64,000 nucleotides of DNA from JAJXWB01 sp046349215 (GTDB lineage Bacteria; Pseudomonadota; Alphaproteobacteria; Rhizobiales; Beijerinckiaceae). Each line of letters begins with the position of its first letter. Within the stretch, counting starts at the first letter, position 1. Location: positions 620,001 to 684,000 of the forward strand of contig JAXMCV010000003.1 of NCBI GenBank assembly GCA_046349215.1, written 5' to 3'. The position numbers were made by a program, and so were the translations under genes. The notes beneath the pieces were generated by a model. The model made no database searches and was not told the origin of the DNA. It saw nothing but the letters and a program-made list of their open reading frames with translations. This document shows positions 7,925 through 15,567 of this stretch, piece by piece.

Positions 7925-9040
7925 ATGCCGAGAACGTCACCCACGCGCATGCGCCACGCGATCATCCCGTTGCTTGTAGCCTTTGCGACCGCGTTGATAC
8001 CTCATCAGGCGGCAGCCGAGTCCGTTGTCAACGTCGCCAACTGGAGCGATTACATCGACCAGAAAGCCATTGAGGACTTTACCCGCGAAACCGGCATTCG
8101 CGTCGTCTACGACACCTACGATTCCAACGAAACTCTAGAAACGCGGCTTCTGGCGGGCGGTACCGGCTACGACCTGGTTGTGCCGTCCGCAACGTTCCTG
8201 CAAAGACAAATCAAGGCGGGCGTCTACCGGAAGCTGGACAAGACGCTCATCCCCAACCTCAAGGGCATAGCGCCGGAAATATCCGCCAAACTCAACGCCT
8301 ATGATCCGGGCGGAGAATATTCCGTCGACTACATGTGGTTTACCACCGGCATCGCCTACAACACCAAGAAGATCAAGGAACGCCTCGGCGATCAGGCGAT
8401 GGACACGTGGGATATCGTCTTCAAGCCGGAAATCATGCGCAAGATCGCGGATTGCGGCGTCTATTTCCTGGACAGCCCGGAGGATATGCTGGCTATCGCG
8501 GCGAGGTATCTCGGCATGTCGCCCGACCTAAAGGACGCCGGCTCAATTAGCCGCGCGGCCAGCGTTTTGTCAGGGGTCCGCAGATATGTCCGTAAATTTC
8601 ATTCGTCCGAGTACATAAATGCGCTGGCCAATGGCGATATTTGTCTCGCCGTTGGATGGGCGGGCGACAGTTTCCAGGCGCAGAACCGCGCGCGCGAAGC
8701 GGGCGGCGGCGTCGATATCAACTACGTAATCCCCCGGGAAGGCACGTTGATGTCGCTGGACACGATAGCCATTCCCAAGGACGCGCAGCACATCGCCGAA
8801 GCGCACAAATTCATCGACTTCATGCTGCGACCGGAGATTGCCGCACGCAACACGATCGTGACAAATTTCGCCAATCCGGTGACCGCTTCGAAGGAGAGGC
8901 TGCCGCCGTCGATCCTTGCGAACAAGGGCATCTACCCGGACGAGGCGACCATGAAGAAGCTCTTCACGGTCAGCTCGAAAGATCAGGACATCCAGAAGGC
9001 CATCACGCGCGAATGGTCGCGTGTGAAGCTCGGTCGCTAA
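7925..9040 (+). CDS. Polyamine ABC transporter-type periplasmic binding protein (PotF/PotD-like)
   Basis: 371 residues, a family-1 extracellular binding protein related to PotF/PotD, which bind putrescine or spermidine. A signal peptide is visible: M-R-H-A-I-I-P-L-L-V-A-F-A-T-A with a cleavage region near H-Q-A-A-A-E; the ATG at 7949 would place it at the very N-terminus. The mature part begins V-V-N-V-A-N-W-S-D-Y-I-D, the classic PotF/PotD opening, and continues with Y-D-L-V-V-P-S-A-T-F. D-Y-M-W-F-T-T-G-I-A-Y-N and C-L-A-V-G-W-A-G-D are also family-like. No ATPase or permease gene is adjacent, so its transporter partners must be elsewhere. It ends exactly where the convergent coaA ends. Confidence 0.92.
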   Translation: MPRTSPTRMRHAIIPLLVAFATALIPHQAAAESVVNVANWSDYIDQKAIEDFTRETGIRVVYDTYDSNETLETRLLAGGTGYDLVVPSATFLQRQIKAGVYRKLDKTLIPNLKGIAPEISAKLNAYDPGGEYSVDYMWFTTGIAYNTKKIKERLGDQAMDTWDIVFKPEIMRKIADCGVYFLDSPEDMLAIAARYLGMSPDLKDAGSISRAASVLSGVRRYVRKFHSSEYINALANGDICLAVGWAGDSFQAQNRAREAGGGVDINYVIPREGTLMSLDTIAIPKDAQHIAEAHKFIDFMLRPEIAARNTIVTNFANPVTASKERLPPSILANKGIYPDEATMKKLFTVSSKDQDIQKAITREWSRVKLGR

Positions 9041-10027
9041 TCAGAGCTTGCGCAGCGCGACGCGCTCGATCTTGTGGGTTTCACCCTTGGTCAGCACCAG
9101 GCTGGCGCGCGCGCGCGTCGGGAAAATGTTTTCGTGCAGGTTACGCAGATTGATCCGCGCCCATATCGATCGGGCGACGGACATCGCCTCCGCATCGCTG
9201 AGATCGGCATATTTCCGGAAATACGATTTGGGATCGCGGAAGGCCGTCTGACGAAGCCTCATGAAGCGGTCGATATACCAGCGTTCGAGAACCGGATCCT
9301 CGGCGTGCAGGTAGACCGAAAAATCGAAGAAATCGGAAACGAACGGAATTTCGCTGGCGTCGCGCGACAGTCGGCTCGGTTGCAGAACGTTGACGCCTTC
9401 GAAGATCAGAATGTCCGGCCGGTCGACGACCACCGATTCGTCGGCAATCACATCGTAGGTCAGGTGCGAATAGACAGGCGCCTCGACGCGCGGCTGCCCG
9501 GCCTTGACGTCTGACAGAAAGCGAATGAGCGCATTCTGATCGTAGCTCTCCGGGAAGCCCTTTTTCTCCATCAATCCTTCGCGCTCGAGCACCGCGTTGG
9601 GGTATAGAAAGCCGTCGGTCGTGACCAGTTGCACTTTCGGCGTGTTGGGCCAGCGGGAAAGCAAGGCTTGCAGCACGCGCGCAGTCGTCGATTTCCCGAC
9701 GGCGACCGAGCCCGCGACTCCGATGATGTAGGGAACCTTGCCGTCTTCAGCCCCCAGGAAGCGCTGCGTCGCCTTGAACAAGCCCTGAGTCGCGGCGACG
9801 TAGAGCGCCAGCAAGCGGGACAGTGGAAGATAAATCGCGATGACTTCCTCGACGGAAATCGGATCGTTGATCGATTGAAGCTTGGTCAGGTCCTCGATCG
9901 TGAGCGTCAGAGGCGTATCCGCACGCAGGGCCGCCCACTCCGTCCGGGTGAAGTGACGATAAGGGGAGATGTCTCCGCCTGTCCGCCTGAGAGCAACCCT
10001 CTCGTCCATGTCGCCCCGCAACGTCAC
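9041..10027 (-). CDS. coaA: Pantothenate kinase, type I
   Basis: Phosphorylates pantothenate with ATP, the first step of coenzyme A synthesis; type I enzymes are feedback-inhibited by CoA. 328 residues, normal for the prokaryotic CoaA family. The P-loop is G-V-A-G-S-V-A-V-G-K-S-T. The substrate region T-T-D-G-F-L-Y-P-N and the motif P-E-S-Y-D are intact, with Y-S-H-L-T-Y-D and F-E-G-V-N-V-L further along. The C-terminal half has Y-I-D-R-F-M-R-L-R and I-N-L-R-N-L. The gene follows the hisF-hisE fusion by 3 bp and is probably the last cistron of the histidine operon. Confidence 0.97.
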   Translation of the reverse strand: MTLRGDMDERVALRRTGGDISPYRHFTRTEWAALRADTPLTLTIEDLTKLQSINDPISVEEVIAIYLPLSRLLALYVAATQGLFKATQRFLGAEDGKVPYIIGVAGSVAVGKSTTARVLQALLSRWPNTPKVQLVTTDGFLYPNAVLEREGLMEKKGFPESYDQNALIRFLSDVKAGQPRVEAPVYSHLTYDVIADESVVVDRPDILIFEGVNVLQPSRLSRDASEIPFVSDFFDFSVYLHAEDPVLERWYIDRFMRLRQTAFRDPKSYFRKYADLSDAEAMSVARSIWARINLRNLHENIFPTRARASLVLTKGETHKIERVALRKL

Positions 10028-10030
10028 ACG

Positions 10031-11122
10031 CTATGCGCCGCTCTTGCGCGACGCTTTTTCCTGCAGTCCCGTCTGCCGCGTCCGCCGCTGGAGCTCGGCC
10101 AGCACTGCCTCGTACCCGACGCCCCGCGCATGGAGCAGGACCATGAGATGGTAGAGCAAATCCGCCGCTTCCGAAACGACTTCGCTGTCCGCGCCGGAAC
10201 AGGCGGCGATGATCGTCTCGACCGCTTCCTCGCCGAGCTTCTTGGAAATGCGGCCAACGCCGCCCTCAACCAGCTTGCGGGTGTACGAGGAAGCGTCCTC
10301 CGACGCCGCACGCGCCGCGACGATGTCCCGCAATTGTTCCAGTGTGAACGATTCCGTCGGCGACCGGTCGAGCCGCATGGGCAAGCCTGCCTGGGCCATA
10401 AATTCCTTCGCCTGGCGGATCGAGAAGGTCCCGAAGTGAAAAATGGACGCCGCCAGAACAGCTGACGCATGGCCTTCCCGCACGCCATCGACGAGATGGA
10501 CGAGTTCGCCGACGCCGCCTGAGGCAATTACCGGCACGTGAACGGAATCGGCAATTGCGCGGGTGAGGGCGAGATCGAAACCTTTCTTCGTGCCGTCCCT
10601 GTCCATGGACGTCACCAGCAGTTCGCCGGCGCCCAGCTCCACGACTTCACGCGCAAAGGAGACGGCGTCGATACCGGTGGGATTTCGCCCGCCATGGGTG
10701 AAGATTTCCCAATGGTCGCCAGCCCGCTTGGCGTCGATGGCGACGACGACGCATTGGCTCCCGAATTTCTCGGCTGCGTCCTTTACGAACGCGCGACGCG
10801 CGACAGCTGCAGAATTGATGGAAACCTTGTCGGCGCCGGCCAGCAGCAATTTTCGAATATCGTCCACGGTGCGGACGCCGCCGCCGACCGTGAGCGGCAT
10901 GAAGCACGCTTCGGCGGTCCGCTGCACGACGTCGAAGATGATGCCGCGGTTCTCGTGAGTCGCGGTAATGTCGAGAAAGCAAAGCTCGTCGGCGCCGGCG
11001 GCGTCATATGCGATGGCACATTCGACGGGATCGCCCGCATCACGCAGGTCGACGAAGTTGACGCCCTTGACGACGCGTCCGTCCTTCACGTCGAGACATG
11101 GTATGAGGCGCTTCTTAAGCAC
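10031..11122 (-). CDS. hisF: HisF-HisE fusion: imidazole glycerol phosphate synthase cyclase subunit plus phosphoribosyl-ATP pyrophosphatase
   Basis: One reading frame of 363 residues joins two histidine enzymes. Residues 1-251 are HisF, a TIM barrel opening L-K-K-R-L-I-P-C-L-D-V-K-D-G-R with the catalytic Asp11 and Asp130 (V-V-A-I-D-A-K-R) and S-G-G-V-G near 201-205. Residues about 258-363 are HisE, opening T-L-E-Q-L and showing K-L-G-E-E-A-V-E-T and S-E-A-A-D-L-L-Y-H, the metal and substrate motifs of the pyrophosphatase. The joint is about six residues (D-R-S-P-T-E) with no stop codon; I read it codon by codon on the reverse strand. The start is the GTG at 11120-11122, overlapping the end of hisA by 8 bp. 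In relatives hisF and hisE are usually adjacent separate genes. Internal initiation at the ATG of M-R-L-D could also yield free HisE. Confidence 0.93.
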   Translation of the reverse strand: MLKKRLIPCLDVKDGRVVKGVNFVDLRDAGDPVECAIAYDAAGADELCFLDITATHENRGIIFDVVQRTAEACFMPLTVGGGVRTVDDIRKLLLAGADKVSINSAAVARRAFVKDAAEKFGSQCVVVAIDAKRAGDHWEIFTHGGRNPTGIDAVSFAREVVELGAGELLVTSMDRDGTKKGFDLALTRAIADSVHVPVIASGGVGELVHLVDGVREGHASAVLAASIFHFGTFSIRQAKEFMAQAGLPMRLDRSPTESFTLEQLRDIVAARAASEDASSYTRKLVEGGVGRISKKLGEEAVETIIAACSGADSEVVSEAADLLYHLMVLLHARGVGYEAVLAELQRRTRQTGLQEKASRKSGA

Positions 11123-11870
11123 TGGCTTCCTCGCGCGCCCGGCGGATGAGCGCAAGCGCTTCTGGACCACGCAGGCGTCCGTCATACAATGCACGTCCGG
11201 AGATCGCTCCGGCCAGTCGCGCGCAATCGGGTTGCAGGAGACGGCGAACGTCGTCGAGGGACGCAAGACCGCCCGACGCGATCACCGGTATGTCTACGGC
11301 CTCGGCCAGCGATAGCGTCGCTTCGATGTTGAGCCCGAGCATCACACCGTCGCGCATGATGTCGGTGTAGATGATCGCCGCCACGCCGGCGTCCTCGAAG
11401 CGGCGCCCGATCTCGACCGCGGTAACCGCCGACGTACGCGCCCACCCCTCGATGGCGACCAGGCCTTCGCGCGCGTCGATGCCGACGGCGACGCGTCCGG
11501 GAAACTTCCGGGCCGCCTCGTGAACCAGACTGGGATCGCGAACCGCCGCCGTTCCGATGATGACGCGCGTAACGCCCTTCGCAAGCCACCCCTCGATCGT
11601 CCTGATGTCCCGAATGCCGCCGCCGAGTTGAACGGGAATCTTGAGCCGGGCGAGCATACCCTCCACCGCGCCGGCGTTCATCGGCTTGCCGGCAAACGCC
11701 CCGTCGAGGTCGACGACGTGCAGATATTCGAAACCGGTTTGCTCGAAGTCGACGGCTTGCGCGACAGGATCCACGTTGAAGACGGTGGCCTTGTCCATGT
11801 CGCCATGGATCAGCCGGACGCATTCGCCGTTCTTGAGGTCAATGGCCGGAAACAGGATCAAGGCGACCAC
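11115..11870 (-). CDS. hisA: ProFAR isomerase HisA
   Basis: Amadori-type isomerase converting ProFAR to PRFAR in histidine synthesis, 251 residues in a half-symmetric TIM barrel. The N-terminal catalytic Asp is in F-P-A-I-D-L-K-N-G (residue 11). The second is in V-A-V-G-I-D-A-R-E-G. Other family marks are V-Q-L-G-G-G-I-R and Y-T-D-I-M-R-D-G. The gene overlaps hisH by 13 bp upstream and hisF-hisE by 8 bp downstream, so translational coupling is likely. The start ATG gives a three-residue-longer N-terminus than some relatives. Confidence 0.97.
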   Translation of the reverse strand: MVALILFPAIDLKNGECVRLIHGDMDKATVFNVDPVAQAVDFEQTGFEYLHVVDLDGAFAGKPMNAGAVEGMLARLKIPVQLGGGIRDIRTIEGWLAKGVTRVIIGTAAVRDPSLVHEAARKFPGRVAVGIDAREGLVAIEGWARTSAVTAVEIGRRFEDAGVAAIIYTDIMRDGVMLGLNIEATLSLAEAVDIPVIASGGLASLDDVRRLLQPDCARLAGAISGRALYDGRLRGPEALALIRRAREEASA

Positions 11871-12511
11871 CTGAGGAAATTGCCGATCAGTCGCAGTCCG
11901 AGCGACTGGCTCTTTTCGGGATGGAACTGCGTGCCCGCGATGTTATCGCGTCCGACCATGGCCGTGACGGGACCTCCATAGTCGACCTCGGCGATGATTG
12001 CGTCCGGATTGGTCGGCCGGAAACAGTAGGAGTGGACAAAATAGGCGTGGAGGCCGGTCTCGCCGAGCGGCAGGTCCTGCAGCAAGGGATGCGTCCGACG
12101 CGCGTTGAGTGTATTCCAGCCCATGTGGGGCACCTTGAGCTGCGCGTCCGACGGCTCGATCTGGACGACATCTCCGCCGATCCAGTCCAGGCCCTGCACG
12201 ACCTCGTATTCCAGACCACGCGACGCCAGGAGCTGCATCCCCACGCAGATGCCCAGGAAAGGACGGCCGCGTCTGCACGCGACCTCGGTGAGAGCATCCG
12301 TCATGCCGGCGACCGCCGACAGCCCGTTCTTGCAGTCGGCGAAGGCGCCGACGCCGGGCAGCACGACCCGCTCGGCGGCGCGAACGACATCGGGATCGGC
12401 CGTCACCGTGACGATGGACGCCGAGAGTCCACATTCGCGCGCGCCCCGCTCGAACGCCTTGCGCGCTGAATGCAGGTTGCCAGATCCGTAGTCGACGATT
12501 GCGACGGTCAC
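11858..12511 (-). CDS. hisH: Imidazole glycerol phosphate synthase glutamine amidotransferase subunit HisH
   Basis: Class I glutaminase partner of HisF that delivers ammonia for imidazole ring closure. 217 residues beginning V/M-T-V-A-I-V-D-Y-G-S-G-N-L. The nucleophile is Cys89 in F-L-G-I-C-V-G-M-Q, and the His/Glu of the triad are in Q-F-H-P-E-K-S. P-G-V-G-A-F-A-D-C matches the oxyanion region. The start is the GTG at 12509-12511, overlapping the stop of the DUF2628 gene in the form GTGA. The same frame stays open upstream over the DUF2628 and hisB region, but that part has no HisH similarity. Confidence 0.97.
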   Translation of the reverse strand: MTVAIVDYGSGNLHSARKAFERGARECGLSASIVTVTADPDVVRAAERVVLPGVGAFADCKNGLSAVAGMTDALTEVACRRGRPFLGICVGMQLLASRGLEYEVVQGLDWIGGDVVQIEPSDAQLKVPHMGWNTLNARRTHPLLQDLPLGETGLHAYFVHSYCFRPTNPDAIIAEVDYGGPVTAMVGRDNIAGTQFHPEKSQSLGLRLIGNFLRWSP

Positions 12512-12885
12512 GGCCGGACCTCCGCAACTCCGATCTGAAGGCCGGCGAGCGCGTCGGACTCGTTCGCGCCGCTCGCGACCGCTTCGACCGGCTTGCCGCG
12601 CCGCGCCAGCGCGCGCCGCCGAAGTTCCGAAGCTTCCAGTCCGAGCAGCAAGGCCATGACAAGGACAGCCAGCGCGCTCGAACCCGGCGACAAATATCCC
12701 GCCGATCCAACCGCAATCACGCCGACGTCCCAAGCCAGCAGAAGCAGGGCGAGCAGCCAGCGCCCGCCGAAAAGCAGCCAGACCGGACCCAGGAGAAAAG
12801 CCGCCCAGGAAAAGCGATGCCCGATCAGCATCGGGAGCGACCCCGGATTCTGCGGATTGTGAACCGTGTAGAGAGTCACGCTCAA
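12508..12885 (-). CDS. DUF2628 small membrane protein in the histidine operon
   Basis: 125 residues. The N-terminus M-S-V-T-L-Y-T-V-H-N-P leads to R-F-S-W-A-A-F-L-L-G-P-V-W-L-L-F, the aromatic motif (F-x-W-x-A-F-x-x-G-P-x-W) that marks DUF2628 proteins. About three hydrophobic helices are visible (around residues 28-40, 43-63 and 67-83), then a basic R-R-R-A-L-A-R-R-G segment, so the C-terminus is probably cytoplasmic. It sits 8 bp after hisB and overlaps hisH by 4 bp, so it is made with the histidine enzymes. No biochemical role is known to me, and nothing in it suggests a histidine-pathway reaction. Confidence 0.88.
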   Translation of the reverse strand: MSVTLYTVHNPQNPGSLPMLIGHRFSWAAFLLGPVWLLFGGRWLLALLLLAWDVGVIAVGSAGYLSPGSSALAVLVMALLLGLEASELRRRALARRGKPVEAVASGANESDALAGLQIGVAEVRP

Positions 12886-12893
12886 CTCTTTGC

Positions 12894-13481
12894 TCAGAGC
12901 ACGCCCTTGGTGGACGGAATGACGCCAGCCTGACGCGGGTCCGGTTCACTCGCCTGACGCAAGGCGCGCGCCAAGGCCTTGAAACAGGATTCGGCGATGT
13001 GGTGGCTATTGGAACCGCGCAGATTGTCGACGTGAATCGTCGCGCCGCTATTCCCGGCGAAAGCCTGAAAGAATTCCCGCACGAGCTCGGTGTCGAACGA
13101 CCCGATCTTCGGCGTTGGAAAGACCGCCTCGAAAACCAGGAACGGTCGACCGGACAGATCGACGGTGGCCCGGGTCAGCGCCTCGTCCATGGGAACATAG
13201 GCGTCAGCGTAACGACGGATCCCGGCGCGGTCGCCCAGGGCGGTGCGGAAGGCTTGGCCGAGAACGATGCCGACATCCTCGACCGTGTGGTGATCATCGA
13301 TATGCAGGTCGCCCTTGGCCGAAATATCGAGATCGAAAAGCCCGTGGCGGGCGATCTGCTCGAGCATGTGATCGAAGAACCCGACGCCGGTGCCGATCGA
13401 GGACTTTCCGGTGCCGTCCAGGCAGATCGAAACGGCAATGTCCGTCTCTTTCGTCTTCCGCTGGATCGTCGCGCGACGCAT
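12894..13481 (-). CDS. hisB: Imidazoleglycerol-phosphate dehydratase
   Basis: Manganese-dependent dehydratase of histidine synthesis, monofunctional form of 195 residues (no phosphatase domain, as usual outside gammaproteobacteria). It opens M-R-R-A-T-I-Q-R-K-T-K-E-T, followed by G-V-G-F-F-D-H-M-L and the metal-binding H-I-D-D-H-H-T-V-E-D. The second metal motif is G-S-N-S-H-H-I-A-E-S-C-F-K near the C-terminus. The ATG at 13479-13481 is preceded by a purine-rich TGAGGA. The same frame stays open upstream across hslV but has no HisB similarity there. First gene of the leftward histidine operon; hslV diverges from it across a 147-bp spacer that must hold both promoters. Confidence 0.97.
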   Translation of the reverse strand: MRRATIQRKTKETDIAVSICLDGTGKSSIGTGVGFFDHMLEQIARHGLFDLDISAKGDLHIDDHHTVEDVGIVLGQAFRTALGDRAGIRRYADAYVPMDEALTRATVDLSGRPFLVFEAVFPTPKIGSFDTELVREFFQAFAGNSGATIHVDNLRGSNSHHIAESCFKALARALRQASEPDPRQAGVIPSTKGVL

Positions 13482-13628
13482 TTTCGTTTCCTCAGGAGTC
13501 TGCGCGCGACTTCTATATGTATTTTCTGTTTTTTGCCATGTCCGCGATGCAGGGCGGACCGGCGGCCGCGCTTGCCGTGGCCAGTTGCCGGGTCTACACG
13601 GCGAACGACCTGAAGATCGGGGAAATGT
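13482..13628. promoter_or_regulatory. Divergent spacer between hisB and hslV
   Basis: 147 bp with no gene. It must carry the leftward promoter for the histidine operon and the rightward promoter for hslVU. A T-rich patch (about 13511-13537, containing TATATGTATTTT) is the least GC-rich part and a plausible promoter core, but I could not fit a convincing -35/-10 pair, and no histidine leader peptide with a run of His codons is visible. Confidence 0.45.
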
Positions 13629-14195
13629 ATGAGCGAGCAGGACGCATTGCGCTGGCATGCCACGACCATCGTGCTGGTCCGAAAGGATAACAGGGTGACG
13701 ATCGCCGGCGACGGGCAGGTCTCGCTCGGGCAGACTGTCGTCAAGGGCAATGCGCGCAAGGTCCGACGCCTTGGGAAGGGCAATGTGATTTCCGGCTTCG
13801 CCGGAGCCACGGCCGATGCGTTCACCCTGTTCGAGCGGCTGGAGGCGAAGCTGGACCAGTTTTCCGGCCAGTTGACCCGGGCTACGATCGAAATGGCCAA
13901 GGACTGGCGGACGGATCGCTATCTGCGCCGCCTCGAAGCCATGATGCTGGTAGCCGATGCAAATTCGTCGTTTCTGCTCTCGGGAACCGGCGATGTGCTG
14001 GAGCCCGAGCAATCGCAGCATGGGTCTGTCATGGCGATCGGATCCGGCGGCAATTATGCGCTCGCGGCCGCCCGCGCGCTCCTCGACGGTCCTGGAAATG
14101 CGGAAACGATCGCCCGGCGGGCGCTCGAAATCGCTGCGGACATTTGCGTCTACACGAACCGGAATATCGTCGTCGAATCGATCGATTCGATCTGA
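13629..14195 (+). CDS. hslV: ATP-dependent protease proteolytic subunit HslV
   Basis: Threonine protease that forms a double hexamer capped by HslU and degrades regulatory and misfolded proteins in the cytoplasm. 188 residues. The active-site threonine lies in W-H-A-T-T-I-V, followed by A-G-D-G-Q-V-S-L-G-Q-T and the S1-pocket region G-F-A-G-A-T-A-D-A. R-T-D-R-Y-L-R-R-L-E-A is also typical. Eleven residues (M-S-E-Q-D-A-L-R-W-H-A) precede the first Thr, so they must be removed to expose the catalytic amine; this propeptide is common in alphaproteobacteria. hslU follows after 10 bp. Confidence 0.97.
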   Translation: MSEQDALRWHATTIVLVRKDNRVTIAGDGQVSLGQTVVKGNARKVRRLGKGNVISGFAGATADAFTLFERLEAKLDQFSGQLTRATIEMAKDWRTDRYLRRLEAMMLVADANSSFLLSGTGDVLEPEQSQHGSVMAIGSGGNYALAAARALLDGPGNAETIARRALEIAADICVYTNRNIVVESIDSI

Positions 14196-14205
14196 GGCCA
14201 TTGAA

Positions 14206-15504
14206 ATGACTGAATTTTCTCCCCGAGAGATCGTATCTGAACTGGACCGGTTCATCGTCGGTCAGGGCGATGCGAAACGGGCTGTCGCGATTGCCCTGCG
14301 CAATCGGTGGCGGAGGTCACAGCTGGAAGGCGCGATGCGCGAGGAGGTTCTTCCCAAGAACATCCTCATGATCGGGCCGACCGGCTGCGGCAAGACCGAA
14401 ATCGCCCGCCGGCTCGCCAAGCTCGCCCAGGCGCCGTTTCTCAAGGTGGAAGCGACCAAGTTCACGGAAGTCGGATATGTCGGCCGTGACGTCGAGCAGA
14501 TCGTGCGAGATCTCGTCGAGGTGGCGATCGCCCTTTGCAAGGACAGGCAACGCGCAAATGTCGCTCCCAAGGCGGAAGCGGCGGCTGAGGAGCGAATGCT
14601 CTCCGCGCTGGTCGGCGCGAACGCCTCGCAGACGACGCGCGACTCCTTCCGCAAGATGCTGCGGGCCGGCGAACTGGAGGACAAGGACGTCGAAATCGAG
14701 ACGACCGCCTCGGCATCCAATTCCCCTGTTCTCGAGCTGCCGAACATTCCCGGAGCTGTGGGGGCCATTTCACTGGGCGACCTTTTCGGCAAGGGCGCTG
14801 GCAAACCCGTGCGCCGGCGCCTGAAGGTGCGCGACGCGCGCGAGCCGTTGATCGCAGACGAGGCGGACAAGCTCGTCGACAAGGAACAGGTCGTCCAGGA
14901 GGCGATACGCGAAACCGAAAACAACGGCATCGTCTTTCTGGACGAGGTCGACAAGATCTGCGCACGCGACGGACGCAGCGGAGACGTGTCGCGCGAGGGC
15001 GTTCAACGCGACCTACTGCCGCTGATCGAAGGAACGACCGTTTCCACCAAACACGGGGCGGTGCGCACCGATCACATCCTGTTTGTCGCCTCGGGCGCCT
15101 TCCACGTGTCCAAGCCTTCGGACCTGCTGCCGGAACTGCAGGGACGCCTGCCGATCCGGGTCGAACTGGCGCCCCTGACCGAAAGCGATTTCAAGCGGAT
15201 TCTCACCGAGACCGAAGCCAGCCTGCCCCGACAATATCGCGCCTTGCTGGCCACCGAAGGGGTGGCGCTCGAAATTCCCGACGATGGCATCGCGGCGATC
15301 GCCCGCTACGCCGCGCAAATCAATGCCTCGGTGGAAAATATAGGCGCCCGACGCCTGCAGACCGTGATGGAGCGCATCCTCGAAGAGATCAGCTTCAGCG
15401 CACCCGACCGTTCGGGCGAGACTGTCGTCATCGACGCCGCTCATGTCGACCGCAGCATTGGCGAACTGGCCGGGAATGCGGATCTAAGCCGCTTCATTCT
15501 CTAG
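14206..15504 (+). CDS. hslU: HslU protease ATPase subunit
   Basis: AAA+ unfoldase of the HslUV protease, 432 residues. It opens M-T-E-F-S-P-R-E-I-V-S-E-L-D. Walker A is G-P-T-G-C-G-K-T-E-I-A, the pore motif is G-Y-V-G-R-D, Walker B is I-V-F-L-D-E-V-D-K-I, and the sensor 2 region ends with G-A-R-R-L-Q-T-V-M-E. The intermediate (I) domain runs over about residues 105-240. The C-terminal D-L-S-R-F-I-L matches the tail that inserts into HslV. The ATG at 14206 is chosen from family similarity; the frame stays open upstream inside hslV. Confidence 0.98.
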   Translation: MTEFSPREIVSELDRFIVGQGDAKRAVAIALRNRWRRSQLEGAMREEVLPKNILMIGPTGCGKTEIARRLAKLAQAPFLKVEATKFTEVGYVGRDVEQIVRDLVEVAIALCKDRQRANVAPKAEAAAEERMLSALVGANASQTTRDSFRKMLRAGELEDKDVEIETTASASNSPVLELPNIPGAVGAISLGDLFGKGAGKPVRRRLKVRDAREPLIADEADKLVDKEQVVQEAIRETENNGIVFLDEVDKICARDGRSGDVSREGVQRDLLPLIEGTTVSTKHGAVRTDHILFVASGAFHVSKPSDLLPELQGRLPIRVELAPLTESDFKRILTETEASLPRQYRALLATEGVALEIPDDGIAAIARYAAQINASVENIGARRLQTVMERILEEISFSAPDRSGETVVIDAAHVDRSIGELAGNADLSRFIL

Positions 15505-15567
15505 CAGCGCGACGGTTTGCCCGGCCCGCGCGCCTGAGATATGACCGGCCCTCTTTCGGAGCGTTCG

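Noticed and set aside
7910..7948. LexA box before the mmcB-like gene
   Set aside because: No GTTC-N7-GTTC or GAAC-N7-GAAC spacing is present.
12512..12949. Upstream extension of the hisH frame to 363 residues
   Set aside because: The extra part overlaps the DUF2628 gene and has no HisH similarity; the GTG at 12509-12511 fits the family start.
13482..14255. Upstream extension of the hisB frame to 453 residues
   Set aside because: Lies antisense to hslV; HisB similarity starts only at the ATG at 13479-13481.
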